From CAZVWQ01 sp964631275 (GTDB taxonomy: Bacteria; Patescibacteriota; JACMRA01), in the NCBI GenBank assembly GCA_964631275.1, contig CAZVWQ010000001.1, forward strand, positions 1 through 64,000: 64,000 bases of DNA, given 5' to 3'. The notes under the pieces are model-generated. The model searched no databases and was not told where the DNA came from. It worked only from the letters and a program-made list of their open reading frames with translations. Shown one piece after another: positions 34,532 through 44,033 of the stretch (its first letter is position 1; each line of letters starts with the position of its first letter). A program made the position numbers and the translations under genes.

Positions 34532-34787
34532 TTGTATTATATAAAATTAGATTATTGATTTTTGTTATTATATAGCTGGTTAATTAAATTAGTATACTTA
34601 AAATAACTTGCTTTAGAAAAGCAAAATCTTTAACAAGTATAATTAACAGAGATGAGTAATATAAATGATTAACATAAAGAAAATTAAATCTTAATAAATA
34701 AGTCAAATAATTAGGATATCTATTATTACAAAATTATTGCCAAAAAAGTTTTTTTATTTTAAAATCAATCAAAAGATAGTTTAGCCT

Positions 34788-36281
34788 ATGCACCTTGAGA
34801 ACAACCCATATAAACAAAAACCAGTCAAATTAAAACAAAAACTTACAATTGCTCTAAACGGTTTTTCTATTTTTTTGTTATTTACTTCTTTAGTTTTAGC
34901 TTATCAAGTCTACCAAATTAACCAAACTAGTCTAGTACTTGGTACCCAAGATTATGACTCTTTTTCTAGTCAATCAAAAGAGGTTTTAGTTTGGCCACAA
35001 CCAGAATCACTTACCTTAAATACTTTGTTTTTTGGAGATGTTTTTTGGGGTAGAAGAATACAAAAATGGTCAGAAGCAAGTGACCTAAAAGAAGCTTATC
35101 CTTTTTCTCAACTTGATACTTTTGAAAGAGAAAAATATGACGCTTGGATTGCCAACTTTGAATGTCCTATTACTGGTGAAGAGCTTACTGATTATCAACA
35201 AGAAACTCTACTGCAATTTAATTGCCGACCTGAATATTTACCAGAAGCAAAAAAGTATTTTGACGTAGTATCCCTATCTAATAATCATACAAATAATATA
35301 AATCAAGAAAAAGGACTTATTGAAACTAGACAAAATTTAGAGGGTCAAGGTTTTCAGTATTTTGGACATTTTGATAATTCTGTAAAAGAAGATATTTGTG
35401 AAGTTGTAAGTTTTCCTCTTAAAGATGGCTACTCTTCTGAAGATCAAAAAATAATTGATCAAATATTAAATCAAAATAAAACAAATGAATTAAATAAAAA
35501 TCAAGAAGATAGCGAAGTAGAAGAGTCTAATACTAATTTTAGTTCGGTTGCTAATCCTGAACTACAAGCTCAAGGCAGTAGAATTATTGGTTTACCTGTT
35601 ATAGCTCAAGAGGCTATAGATAATATAGAAATTCCAGAAATTAAAGAGTATTATTTACCAGTTGCTATGTGCGGTTACCATAATGTTTTTAGGTTACCAA
35701 CCCAAGAAGAATTAAAAGTAGTTAGTCAGTATTCTGATAGATTTATTACAATTGTTATGCCACATCAAGGATCTGAATATGGAGCTAAATCTGATGATTT
35801 TCAAAAACAAGTTTACAGGCAACTGATTGATCTTGGTGCCGATTTTGTAATTGGTGGGCACACGCACTCTATTCATGAAACAGAAAGTTACAAAGGTAAA
35901 TTAATAGCTTATTCTCTAGGTAATTTTATTTTTGATCAACAATTTTCTAATGAAGTAACTAGAGGTTTAGGTATAAATCTAGATTTTGAAATTATTGCTG
36001 ACGATAGATACACTGCTTGGCAAGAAATAGCTAAAAATTGCCTAAAGCATAAAGATGATTGTTTACAAAAAGCTGAAGAAATGGATCTTAAAAAACCAAA
36101 TTTTAAAGTCAAATATGATATTGTAGCAAGTGATAACTATAATCAGATAACCAAAAAAGCTAGTCAAGAAATATATAATTTTGTATTAGCTAGAACAAAA
36201 TGGGAGCAAACTGTTAATCAACTGGAAACAAATTTTATTTCTGAGACTTCTAAAATTTTAGAAGAAGATATAACACAATAA
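34788..36281 (+). CDS. capA: CapA/PgsA-like metallophosphatase-fold membrane protein
   Basis: A 497-residue protein with one N-terminal membrane helix (about 22-46, NGFSIFLLFTSLVLAYQVYQ) and an external calcineurin-like domain of the CapA family, associated with poly-gamma-glutamate or capsule export. Family motifs are LFFGDVFWGRR (first metal Asp), ANFECPITG, VVSLSNNHTNN, MPHQGSEYG, GGHTHSIHETESYKGKLIAYSLGNFIFDQ. An Asn/Glu-rich insertion (about 225-260) interrupts the domain. All core metal-ligand motifs appear present. pgsB and pgsC homologues are not adjacent, so the polymer is unknown. It stands alone, transcribed divergently from rarA. Confidence 0.85.
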   Translation: MHLENNPYKQKPVKLKQKLTIALNGFSIFLLFTSLVLAYQVYQINQTSLVLGTQDYDSFSSQSKEVLVWPQPESLTLNTLFFGDVFWGRRIQKWSEASDLKEAYPFSQLDTFEREKYDAWIANFECPITGEELTDYQQETLLQFNCRPEYLPEAKKYFDVVSLSNNHTNNINQEKGLIETRQNLEGQGFQYFGHFDNSVKEDICEVVSFPLKDGYSSEDQKIIDQILNQNKTNELNKNQEDSEVEESNTNFSSVANPELQAQGSRIIGLPVIAQEAIDNIEIPEIKEYYLPVAMCGYHNVFRLPTQEELKVVSQYSDRFITIVMPHQGSEYGAKSDDFQKQVYRQLIDLGADFVIGGHTHSIHETESYKGKLIAYSLGNFIFDQQFSNEVTRGLGINLDFEIIADDRYTAWQEIAKNCLKHKDDCLQKAEEMDLKKPNFKVKYDIVASDNYNQITKKASQEIYNFVLARTKWEQTVNQLETNFISETSKILEEDITQ

Positions 36282-36393
36282 CTGTTCTATTCCGTTCCAT
36301 AGTCAATTTAGTAATAGGTGTAAATTATATCAATCCGCTTTATTATTGTAAATTTTGAAAGTGAATTGTGAATTGGGTATAAGAACAAAATAA

Positions 36394-36406
36394 CCCCTTT
36401 ATGGGG
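36394..36406 (-). terminator. Possible terminator of hsp20
   Basis: On the minus strand, CCCC-ATAAA-GGGG is followed by TTATTTTGTT, about 60 bases past the hsp20 stop. The stem is only four G-C pairs. Confidence 0.35.
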
Positions 36407-36468
36407 ATATGTAGTAGAATAGTTAGTAAAATATACAAAGTAAAACTAATAATTAGATAGCTTTTATA

Positions 36469-36903
36469 TTAGTTTTCTTCTTTTATATTTACTTTTTTAG
36501 GTTGTTCTTCAGGCAACTTTTTGACGGTGATAGTCATAATTCCTTTTTTATATGTGGCTTGAACACTTTCTTCATCTACATTTTTTGGTAAAGCAATACT
36601 ACGGGAAAAAGCAAAATGCTCGGTATATTCTTGTCTAAGAAGATTTCCTTGTTCAGGATTTTCATCTTTTTCGGTTTTTGTATTCTCATAGTTAACACTC
36701 AAAATTTTTTGGTGAAGTTCGATGTTAGCCTTATCAATATCAATACCTGGAGTAGTTAAGGTTATTTCGTAGCGATCTTTAAATTCCTTAACATTTATAG
36801 CAGGCACACTACCAAAAAAACTAGTAGTTACTCTACGAGTAGCTGGCATAAAGCTATCATCAAAGAATTGGTCCATTAAAGTTAAAATATTATTACTAGA
36901 CAT
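36469..36903 (-). CDS. Small heat-shock protein (Hsp20/alpha-crystallin)
   Basis: A complete 144-residue Hsp20. These ATP-independent chaperones bind unfolding proteins as oligomers. The alpha-crystallin domain is about residues 34-133, from VPAINVKEFKDRYEITLTTPGID to the family's C-terminal A-x-x-x-x-G-I-L-like strand (ATYKKGIMTITVKKLPE). The N-terminal arm is short and Phe/Met-containing, and the C-terminal tail is KKVNIKEEN. No promoter resembling a heat-shock element or CIRCE site was noticed upstream. Confidence 0.92.
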   Translation of the reverse strand: MSSNNILTLMDQFFDDSFMPATRRVTTSFFGSVPAINVKEFKDRYEITLTTPGIDIDKANIELHQKILSVNYENTKTEKDENPEQGNLLRQEYTEHFAFSRSIALPKNVDEESVQATYKKGIMTITVKKLPEEQPKKVNIKEEN

Positions 36904-37304
36904 AAGTCATTTATATTAAAGTAAAAATTATATTTAATTCTTGAGTTTTTACTCTTAGCAAAGTATAACTAAGATTGCTAGAATTGTAAAATTTTTATGA
37001 TTTTTGTCAAGATTAAAATTACCCAAAAACTTAAATTTCTAAATTTTTGAGGATTACTCTTACTTTATTACTCAAAAAAATAATCTCTTTTCGTTTTTTT
37101 ATCAAAAAAAGTCAGAACTTCCTCAAAACTGAAGATTTTATTTATTTTTAAACAAATTTTAAGCTATATTTTGTTAGCTAAATTAGCTCTAAATACGGAA
37201 GTAGTGAATTACTAAATTTACGAAAATTTGACACTCTTATTTAGTCTAATCAAAAAAATAAAGATTTTTAAAGTGTTTTGAGATAAGACTATTTTCTAAA
37301 AATT
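36904..37304. other. Spacer with family F element
   Basis: Mostly an inverted relative of the 1935-2155 element: TCTTTTCGTTTTTTTATCAA (about 37085) matches its interior in reverse complement, and its end (AAAAATAAAGATTTTTAAAG ... TTGAGATAAGACTATT) finishes at about 37293, 12 bases before the BI-1 stop codon. No gene is visible. Confidence 0.5.
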
Positions 37305-38018
37305 CTAATTTCTACTAGTAAATCGTAATAAGAACCTAAGAATATAAAAGAATAATAAAGCCACAGAAGCAAATAGACTTAGAGCTGCTCCTACGTGCTG
37401 ATGTTCTCTAAATTTAAACATGATATTAGAAGTATCATAAAGAATTGCTACTCCTGCAAACAATACCATAATTCCAGAGAACCATAGACCAAGACTGAAG
37501 CCAAAAATAAAACTAGCAATAATCATTCCCATAGCAATAAGACCACCTATAACTAAAAAATTTCGTAAAAAAGAAAAATCTGTTTGGTTAATAAAAGCAA
37601 CAAAAGTTAAGGCCGCAAACAAAAATAAAGTTAAAAAAGCAGCCGTAGGTAAAACACTAGGATCAGAATAGATAATTGCCATATAAAGAATAGGCACAAA
37701 TATAACTGCTTCGGCAACAACGTAGAATAATAATCCAAAGTATTGCATGATTATTGATTCTGAATTACTAGCCCAAGACTGAGCAATCCAACCAGCAGCC
37801 ATAAAGGCTACTAAAATTAAAAGCGGAGCTAAAGAAAAACTAACGTAAAGGCTAATAATTAGATTACTGATTCCAGTAATAAAAAATAAAAAACTAATTC
37901 CGACAAAAGCCAAAATAGCTATTGCTAAATTGAGATAAGTTTTGCGGATAAAAGTAGCTCTAGTTTTTGAATGGGCGTTGGCTATGACTCCTTGGTCATA
38001 GAATTGAGTGTTAGACAT
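37305..38018 (-). CDS. Bax inhibitor-1/YccA family membrane protein
   Basis: A 237-residue integral membrane protein of the BI-1 (TMBIM/YccA/YbhL) family, with seven hydrophobic segments from about 25 onwards. Typical family elements are the N-terminal TRATFIRKTYLNLAIAILAFVG, FAALTFVAFI in the middle and the C-terminal YDTSNIMFKFREHQHVGAALSLFASVALLFFYILRFLLRF, which carries the conserved di-aspartate-region Asp (LYDTSNI). In bacteria these act as pH-sensitive ion (calcium) leak channels or FtsH-associated factors; ftsH is at 21.4 kb but not linked. A small single-helix ORF lies 34 bases upstream on the same strand. Confidence 0.88.
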   Translation of the reverse strand: MSNTQFYDQGVIANAHSKTRATFIRKTYLNLAIAILAFVGISFLFFITGISNLIISLYVSFSLAPLLILVAFMAAGWIAQSWASNSESIIMQYFGLLFYVVAEAVIFVPILYMAIIYSDPSVLPTAAFLTLFLFAALTFVAFINQTDFSFLRNFLVIGGLIAMGMIIASFIFGFSLGLWFSGIMVLFAGVAILYDTSNIMFKFREHQHVGAALSLFASVALLFFYILRFLLRFTSRN

Positions 38019-38052
38019 ATATGTTTAGTAAAACGTAAAATAGAAAACGAAT

Positions 38053-38169
38053 TTAAGCTGAAAAAACTAAGTATAAAATAAGTAAAATTAAAAATGGTAA
38101 AGCAAACCAATTAAAACTGTAGACTATAGGTTTAAGCCATTTTTCTAAAAAATTACTATATTCACTCAT
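38053..38169 (-). CDS. Small single-helix membrane peptide
   Basis: A 38-residue frame starting ATG at 38169: an amphipathic polar start (MSEYSNFLEKWLKPIVYSF) followed by a membrane helix (WFALPFLILLILYLVFSA). It lies immediately upstream of the BI-1 gene on the same strand, so it may be a companion peptide. The hydrophobic pattern is better than expected by chance, but at this size and AT content it could be fortuitous. Confidence 0.4.
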   Translation of the reverse strand: MSEYSNFLEKWLKPIVYSFNWFALPFLILLILYLVFSA

Positions 38170-38559
38170 ATACCTGATAAGACATAATTATAGTTTTTAG
38201 TCAATAAAAAATTAATGAATTATTAAAAGTCTTAAAGCCTTAAAATTTTTAAAAATAACTTTAAGTTATACTTAATTCATTTCCAAAATTTACATTTTTA
38301 ATCTTAAAAACTCATAAAACACATTCAAAATTCAATTAAGTTTAGATTTGCTGTTTAATTTGATTATAGAATGAGTATAGTATAGCAATTCCATAAATCA
38401 ACTAGACACTTACAATTTGTATATTTGTTTTATAATAAGGATTCTGAAATAAGTTCAGGGTAACAGACTATCTACTTTGAGGAGTGGATAACTATATTTG
38501 CAATTAATCAATGAAAATCTAAAAAAACTTATTCTATGATAAAAGATATGAAATAGACT
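38170..38559. other. Spacer with family B copy
   Basis: Bases 38267-38379 are a family B repeat. The sequence around 38395-38520 shows nothing recognisable. Confidence 0.6.
38267..38379 (+). repeat. Intergenic repeat family B, copy 5
   Basis: Left end TATACTTAATTCATTTCC, right end GATTATAGAATGAGTATA, with inverted TATAC termini. Confidence 0.7.
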
Positions 38560-38991
38560 CTATAAGGCAAGGTCACTTTTTTTAATAAATTTATTATACA
38601 TATCTAGTATAACTTCCTGGCCAACGCTATTTGGTCTTTTTTTGTCTCTATTTATACACTCTTCGACTGGAACCTCCAAAAAACTATCGTTAATTTCTAT
38701 TTTAACTTTTAATTCGTTTGCTATTTGTTTGAGTCTAGTAATATGTTTGCAGTGTAAATTTGTATCATCAACAATTATATCGTTACCATTTTTTAGAGCT
38801 TCTCTTACGATAATATCTCTGATTTTCAAAACAAATTTTTCGTTTGTCTGCGACCACTGGGAATTGTCAATCATAGCTCTTAAGTCGTCTTTATTAACTC
38901 TTTTGATCTTTGAGTTTTTTGCTAGTTGTTCTTTAGCCCAGGTTGATTTACCTGAAGCTGGAAGTCCTTTAGTTATTATTATTTTAGACAT
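38560..38991 (-). CDS. Polynucleotide kinase-like P-loop kinase
   Basis: A 143-residue P-loop protein resembling the kinase domain of T4 polynucleotide kinase, which phosphorylates 5'-OH ends of RNA or DNA. Walker A is GLPASGKSTWAKEQ, followed by RVNKDDLRAMI (acceptor/substrate Asp as in the T4 enzyme's RDD motif), IIVDDTNLH (second Asp), and a lid with CINRDKKRPNSVG. The phosphatase domain of T4 Pnkp is absent, so this is the kinase alone. The frame extends ten codons upstream (ATG at 39021), but MSKIIITKGLP is the standard beginning for this family, so the internal ATG is chosen. It may act in RNA repair; no RNA ligase is adjacent. Confidence 0.8.
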   Translation of the reverse strand: MSKIIITKGLPASGKSTWAKEQLAKNSKIKRVNKDDLRAMIDNSQWSQTNEKFVLKIRDIIVREALKNGNDIIVDDTNLHCKHITRLKQIANELKVKIEINDSFLEVPVEECINRDKKRPNSVGQEVILDMYNKFIKKSDLAL

Positions 38992-39138
38992 ATAAACTTT
39001 AAATATTTTAAAGATATTCAACTAAAAGAAGATACGTAAAAATTTCAGTTTTTGGTAAGACTATTGAATCTTGAAAGCTATTAAGTACACCTCTTATGAG
39101 TCAAATAAGCACTTTATTTACCAAATTACTGAGTAAAA

Positions 39139-40224
39139 TTAAACTAAAAGCTTTTCTATAATTTTATCACCCATTTCTTTAGTTCCTAAGATTAAGTTGG
39201 CTGGATAACTTAGATTATTAAAAACTAAGTCTTTTGTTCGATAACCTGTTTTCAAAGTTTCTTTGACTGCCTGAATAACTGCTTGGGATTCTTTTTTTAG
39301 TCCCAAACCAATCTCAAGCAGGAGAGCTACTGATAAGATTGTAGCTAATGGATTAGCAATACTTTGACCTGCAATATCTGGAGCAGAGCCATGAATCGGC
39401 TCGAACAAACCAATCTTATTACCAACCGAAGCTGAAGCTAAAAGTCCCATTGATCCAGCAATTTGACTAGCCTCGTCAGTTAAAATGTCACCAAAAAGAT
39501 TAGCTGTCAAAATCACATCAAATTGACTAGGAATTGTTAAAAGTTTCATTGTAGCTGAATCAATAAATTGATGGTTAAGTTCTATCTCAGGAAAATTTTT
39601 TGCTACTTCGTTAACTGTTTCTCTCCAAAGCCTAGAACATTCTAAAACGTTAGCTTTGTCTACACTGAGGACTTTTTTTTGTCTTTGCATAGCTGCCTCA
39701 AAGGCCATTTTGGCGATTCTATTAACTTCTTCCTTGGTGTATTTCATAGTGTCAATTGCTTTGGTACCATTTTCTAGTCTTTCTCTTGGATTACCAAAAT
39801 AAATTCCACTAGTTAATTCTCTAAAAAAAAGAATATCTGTGCCTTTGATAATTTCTGGTTTTAGTGGTGACGAGTCAATCAACTCATCAAAAACTTGTAC
39901 TGGCCTAAGATTAGCAAAAAGACCTAATTCCTTACGAATTTTGAGCAGTCCTTGCTCTGGCCTAACTTGAGCATCTGGATTATCGTCATAGCTAGGATCA
40001 CCAACTGCTCCGAAGAGGATAGCTTTAGACTGTTTAGCTTTAGTTAAAGTTTCGTCTGGTAAAGGATGACCTGTGGCTTGGATAGCCACGTGGCCCATTA
40101 GAGCTGTATCAAAAACAAATTCATGTTTGAATTTTTTAGCTATAACTTCTAAAACTTTTTTACCTTCGGCCACAACCTCTGGACCTACGCCATCACCAGG
40201 AATCAAAAGAATATTTATTGGCAT
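39139..40224 (-). CDS. leuB: 3-isopropylmalate dehydrogenase
   Basis: A complete 361-residue beta-decarboxylating dehydrogenase that oxidises 3-isopropylmalate in leucine synthesis. Motifs are INILLIPGDGVGPEVVAE at the start, FGAVGDPSYDD, the LeuB-specific RELTSGIYFGNPRE, the catalytic Lys region VDKANVLECSRLWRE, metal-binding DVILTANLFGDILTDEASQIAGSMGLL and the NAD motif FEPIHGSAPDIAGQSIANP. Isocitrate and tartrate dehydrogenases share the fold, but ELTSGIYFG favours LeuB. leuA, leuC and leuD are not in the window. Confidence 0.93.
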   Translation of the reverse strand: MPINILLIPGDGVGPEVVAEGKKVLEVIAKKFKHEFVFDTALMGHVAIQATGHPLPDETLTKAKQSKAILFGAVGDPSYDDNPDAQVRPEQGLLKIRKELGLFANLRPVQVFDELIDSSPLKPEIIKGTDILFFRELTSGIYFGNPRERLENGTKAIDTMKYTKEEVNRIAKMAFEAAMQRQKKVLSVDKANVLECSRLWRETVNEVAKNFPEIELNHQFIDSATMKLLTIPSQFDVILTANLFGDILTDEASQIAGSMGLLASASVGNKIGLFEPIHGSAPDIAGQSIANPLATILSVALLLEIGLGLKKESQAVIQAVKETLKTGYRTKDLVFNNLSYPANLILGTKEMGDKIIEKLLV

Positions 40225-40392
40225 AATCTTAACTTAAAGAAACTTTTATTTTTTGTCTAAACTAATTTCAGTTTTTTTGAAATCTAATTTTTTGGTTTTA
40301 GTTAGGCTAAACTAAACATAAAAAAATATTTAAGAATATCAAGACATCCTAATTTGGATTGATTTAAGTATAATTTTAATCTGAATAGTTGT

Positions 40393-41223
40393 TTATTGTA
40401 TCCTAAAATTACTGCTATCTAAATAATTTACCGTTGCTCTAAGATCTAATTTGGTTGCTCGACGGTACTTTGGTTTTGGATAAAAACTAAAAAAAAGCCT
40501 CTCCTCTCCTGGTTTTAAGTTACTAATTTTTTGCTCACCAATACCTACGACTTTATCCCTTGTTCCTCTGATAATGTATAGTACATCAACTTCTTTAATT
40601 TCTACTAGACTTTTATTTTTGATAATCCCACTAATTTCTAATTGATTTTTATTTTCGCTAGACTCTTTAAGTTGGGGATTACGCACCTCAATAGACTCAG
40701 AAATTTCGTCAAAATCGTTAGCAAGTTTATTAAATAAAACTACTTGTGTTTTTGGTTCTTCAATTATATTTAGAGTTAGGCCTTTATCATTAGCAGGATT
40801 TATAATTAAGTATTTAACTTTGCCTGGTAGGATATAACTTTTGTAATTATTCTCAAAGACAATTGATCGCTCACTATCTAGCACTTGAATTCTGTAATGA
40901 TAAGGAAAATAACCTACATTCTGGTTTATATTATTATTAATTGTAGTATACAGAACTGTTTCACCATTAATTAAAGGTACATTTTGAGATCTATCTACTC
41001 GGTAATTATAGATTGTAGTTGTTTTGGGATTGACTATATTTTCATATACTATTGTATTAGGGTTAAATTCACTAACTGACCAAAAAGCTGAAATTCCTTG
41101 AGCCACAAAATAAACTGGGATTAATAAAAAAATAATAATTCCAGCAAAAATTAATACACTCCGCCTAACTCCATTTTGGAAATTTAGCATAAAGCTTTCT
41201 AAAGCTGAGGCAAAACTAGACAT
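40393..41223 (-). CDS. Single-pass membrane protein with beta-rich external domain
   Basis: A 276-residue protein of unknown function. One membrane helix is at about 22-42 (VLIFAGIIIFLLIPVYFVAQG), followed by an external region of about 230 residues made of beta-like strands, including a C-terminal module with ISGIIKNKSLVEIKEVDVLYIIRG ... ISNLKPGEERLFF. That module resembles FxLYD-type beta-sandwiches. No enzymatic motif is visible. It is a single gene, divergent from the VanY-like gene at 41314. It is probably an envelope protein. Confidence 0.6.
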   Translation of the reverse strand: MSSFASALESFMLNFQNGVRRSVLIFAGIIIFLLIPVYFVAQGISAFWSVSEFNPNTIVYENIVNPKTTTIYNYRVDRSQNVPLINGETVLYTTINNNINQNVGYFPYHYRIQVLDSERSIVFENNYKSYILPGKVKYLIINPANDKGLTLNIIEEPKTQVVLFNKLANDFDEISESIEVRNPQLKESSENKNQLEISGIIKNKSLVEIKEVDVLYIIRGTRDKVVGIGEQKISNLKPGEERLFFSFYPKPKYRRATKLDLRATVNYLDSSNFRIQ

Positions 41224-41313
41224 GACTTGCGAAAAACTAAAAAATATGTATGAATTTTGGAGTTCCTATTTTAATTTGAACCAAAAATTAATTTTTATCA
41301 AATTGTAGATAAA

Positions 41314-43026
41314 ATGTCGAAGCAAGTCTTTAAAAAAAAATTTCAAGATACCTTAAAACAAGAAATTGAGGATATTAAGCAAACCTCAAAAAATAAACCA
41401 AAACCTAAAAAAAAATCTAAAAATGAGTTTATAGATAGTTTAATTAAACAATACACTCAAGAAAAAAACCAAAAAGACAAGGAGATAATTGAAGCTATAA
41501 AATTTAGAGATATTGGACAGGATAAATTAGAATATAAGCCAAATCAAATAAATAAAAGCAAGCTACAAAAGCTAAAAAAAGAAGATTTAGTAGATCTTGG
41601 GCCTAAAAATAATAGATTCTCAAACTTAATAAACTATATACAAGTATTTAACTGGAAACTTTTAACTGGAATTTTAATCATAATTATTAGTTTTATAAGT
41701 TTAGCAAGGGTTAATATAAACTTAGAAGCTGAAGAAAGTAAATACTATGAGCAATGTTTAGATTTACTTAATTTAGCTCAAACAGAAGGAATCAAAACCG
41801 AAGAGCAAAGTTGCCTTAGAGGCGGAATTCTTAGAAATTTAGGTTCAGATTCGATTGCTCAAAAAAGTTATGAAAAAAATCTAGCCGAAATCGAAACTAA
41901 AAGAAATAATCTAAAATCTAAAATTTCTACTTTAGATAGCGAAATTAAAGAACTTATAGTAAAACTAGAAGAGCTAAAAATACCTAATTTATCACCTAAA
42001 CAAATTGATCAAAATCTAAACTTAGCTCAAATTGTAATTCAAAAAGAAAGTCATCTTTACGAGCTAAATGAAATCTATAGTCAAAAAATAAAAGATCTAA
42101 AAAACAATCTTTTTGCTCTATATAAACTATCAATTACTTTTGATAACAAAAAACTGGAAACTCAAAAGCATCGAGATTTTATAAGAGATTTAGCAGGTCT
42201 TAGTCAGTTAGAAAAAATAAAAAAATTAGAAGAAATAAAAAACAGACTAACTAGTCTAAAACAAAAAATACTAGAAGAAAACCAAGTAGAAGAATTTGAG
42301 CTAAATTTTGTAGCTACATCACCTTTGTTAACTAGCAAAAATTTAACATTAATAATTAGTAATTTAGACTATCCTAAGACCGAGATTACTGAACGGCAGG
42401 TTAGAGTTTTTGAAACTGCTGAAGCTAGAGATATCCTAACCCAAATTTTGGACGAACTAGATTACAAAAAGTTACCAGAAGCAGCTAGTCCAAATCTTAA
42501 TTATGCATCTAAGTATGGAATGCAAGACACAGCTTACAATAATATTCAGAGCTTAATCACCTCACTTGAAACCCAAGGTTACAAATTAGAAATAGCTGGA
42601 GGTTATCTAAATCAAGAAAATCAAGCAAATATTTTTTTGGATAAACTAAAGATTATCTGGTTGGAAAATACAAAAAAGCAATATGATGAAGCTAATCTTG
42701 AAGAAGATCAATTAAAAGAAGCTATAAAACAAACACTTACCCAAACAGACGCTCCAGGATATTCAGCTTTACATACTGGCTACCAAATTAGCTTAAAAGA
42801 AGTTAGTAAAAATACTAATCTAAATTTTTATACTACTGAAGTTTACAATTACCTAAAACAAAATGATTATATAAATCTTTTAAATCAAGGTTTTTTACCA
42901 GCTAAAATTCATGATGATCCTAGTAAATCTAAACCTAAGTCTAGTTATTTTGAGCTTATATATGCTGGAAAAGAAAATATTCAAAAAATCTACGAAAATC
43001 AAAAAACTGAATTAATAAACCTTTAA
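41314..43026 (+). CDS. Membrane-anchored coiled-coil protein with degenerate VanY-like domain
   Basis: A 570-residue protein. Residues 1-90 are Lys-rich and cytoplasmic, about 108-131 form one membrane helix (WKLLTGILIIIISFISLARV), and about 180-330 are coiled coil. A C-terminal domain (about 400-560) resembles VanY/LAS-type D,D-carboxypeptidases, which trim peptidoglycan stems. The zinc motif SxHxxGxAxD reads S484-A-L-H487-T-G489-Y-Q-I-S493: the His is displaced by one position and the Asp is Ser. The terminal EPWHxRYVG motif has become YFELIYAG, losing the third ligand. It is therefore probably non-catalytic and may bind cell wall. The EamA gene begins 9 bases after its stop. Confidence 0.65.
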   Translation: MSKQVFKKKFQDTLKQEIEDIKQTSKNKPKPKKKSKNEFIDSLIKQYTQEKNQKDKEIIEAIKFRDIGQDKLEYKPNQINKSKLQKLKKEDLVDLGPKNNRFSNLINYIQVFNWKLLTGILIIIISFISLARVNINLEAEESKYYEQCLDLLNLAQTEGIKTEEQSCLRGGILRNLGSDSIAQKSYEKNLAEIETKRNNLKSKISTLDSEIKELIVKLEELKIPNLSPKQIDQNLNLAQIVIQKESHLYELNEIYSQKIKDLKNNLFALYKLSITFDNKKLETQKHRDFIRDLAGLSQLEKIKKLEEIKNRLTSLKQKILEENQVEEFELNFVATSPLLTSKNLTLIISNLDYPKTEITERQVRVFETAEARDILTQILDELDYKKLPEAASPNLNYASKYGMQDTAYNNIQSLITSLETQGYKLEIAGGYLNQENQANIFLDKLKIIWLENTKKQYDEANLEEDQLKEAIKQTLTQTDAPGYSALHTGYQISLKEVSKNTNLNFYTTEVYNYLKQNDYINLLNQGFLPAKIHDDPSKSKPKSSYFELIYAGKENIQKIYENQKTELINL

Positions 43027-43035
43027 TAAATCATT

Positions 43036-43902
43036 TTGGCCATAGTATTTGCCCTTATATCAGCTTTTGGTTATGGACTAGCCAACTCCATAGCCTCAAT
43101 CGCTACCAAAAAAATTGGCGTAACTTTGTCTGTGATTTTTAGATCAGTTTTTACATTTTTATTAATTTTTTTAACTTGGTTATTTTTTGGTGCAGAAGCT
43201 AATTTTAATTTTCAGACAATCAATTTTGCTCTTTTAGTCTCTTTCTTGGGTTATATTGGACTTTATTTTTTGTACAAAGCCTTAGACACAGGTAAAGTTG
43301 GACTAGTTACACCAATTTTTAGTATTCACCCAGTTTTTACAATTTTTATTGCAATACTTTTTTTTAATCAAAATTTAACCTGGCAAAGATTTTTTTGGAT
43401 CTTAGTTACAATTAGTAGTACTTTTTTTTTGACTTTTGATTTTAAAGACTTAAAAGACTCAAAGATATTTAAGCTCAATAGTGGTTTTTTTTACGCTTTA
43501 ATAACAGCTTTATTTTTTGGAATAGCTTTTAGCTTGTGGGGTTTACTAGCTACTTCTATAGGAGCTTTAGCAGCAGCAATGATAATTGAGTTTGGGAATA
43601 TTATTTTTGCCTCAGCGCAGTTCTTTATTGAAAATTTTGATCAAAAAAAACCTAACTCAAATTTTTGTTGGCAAGTCTGGATAACTTTGGTGATTACTAG
43701 CATAGGGACTACACTTGGCAGTATTTTTCAAATTTTAGCCTTGACTAGAGGTAATCTTACGCAAATACCTCCCGTTTTAGGCTCTTCTGTTCTTTTTTCG
43801 ATTTTTTTTGGTAGGCTTTTATTTAACGAAAAACTTTTTTTAAAAGAATATTTATTAATTTTAGTAATTTTTCTTGGAATTGCTTTTTTAAGTTTGAGTT
43901 AG
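43036..43902 (+). CDS. EamA/DMT-family transporter
   Basis: A 288-residue transporter of the drug/metabolite superfamily with about ten hydrophobic helices arranged as two EamA repeats (about 1-130 and 150-288). Typical features are AFGYGLANSIASIATKK in helix 1, YIGLYFLYKALDTGKVGLVTPIFSIHPVFTIFIA at helices 3-4, and QILALTRGNLTQIPPVLGSSVLFSIFFGRLLFNEKL in the second repeat. The start codon is TTG at 43036; no better start is available. The substrate cannot be predicted. It is probably cotranscribed with the VanY-like gene. Confidence 0.8.
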   Translation: MAIVFALISAFGYGLANSIASIATKKIGVTLSVIFRSVFTFLLIFLTWLFFGAEANFNFQTINFALLVSFLGYIGLYFLYKALDTGKVGLVTPIFSIHPVFTIFIAILFFNQNLTWQRFFWILVTISSTFFLTFDFKDLKDSKIFKLNSGFFYALITALFFGIAFSLWGLLATSIGALAAAMIIEFGNIIFASAQFFIENFDQKKPNSNFCWQVWITLVITSIGTTLGSIFQILALTRGNLTQIPPVLGSSVLFSIFFGRLLFNEKLFLKEYLLILVIFLGIAFLSLS

Positions 43903-44033
43903 TTTGTGGTTATTTTTACTTTAATTTAGATATTTTTATTTCTAAAAACCTAACCAAATGACTAGTCGAAAAAAATAGTACTTTACATTTTTCTTAATTT
44001 TAGAAAAATTCTATCTAAACCTTAACTCGATTC

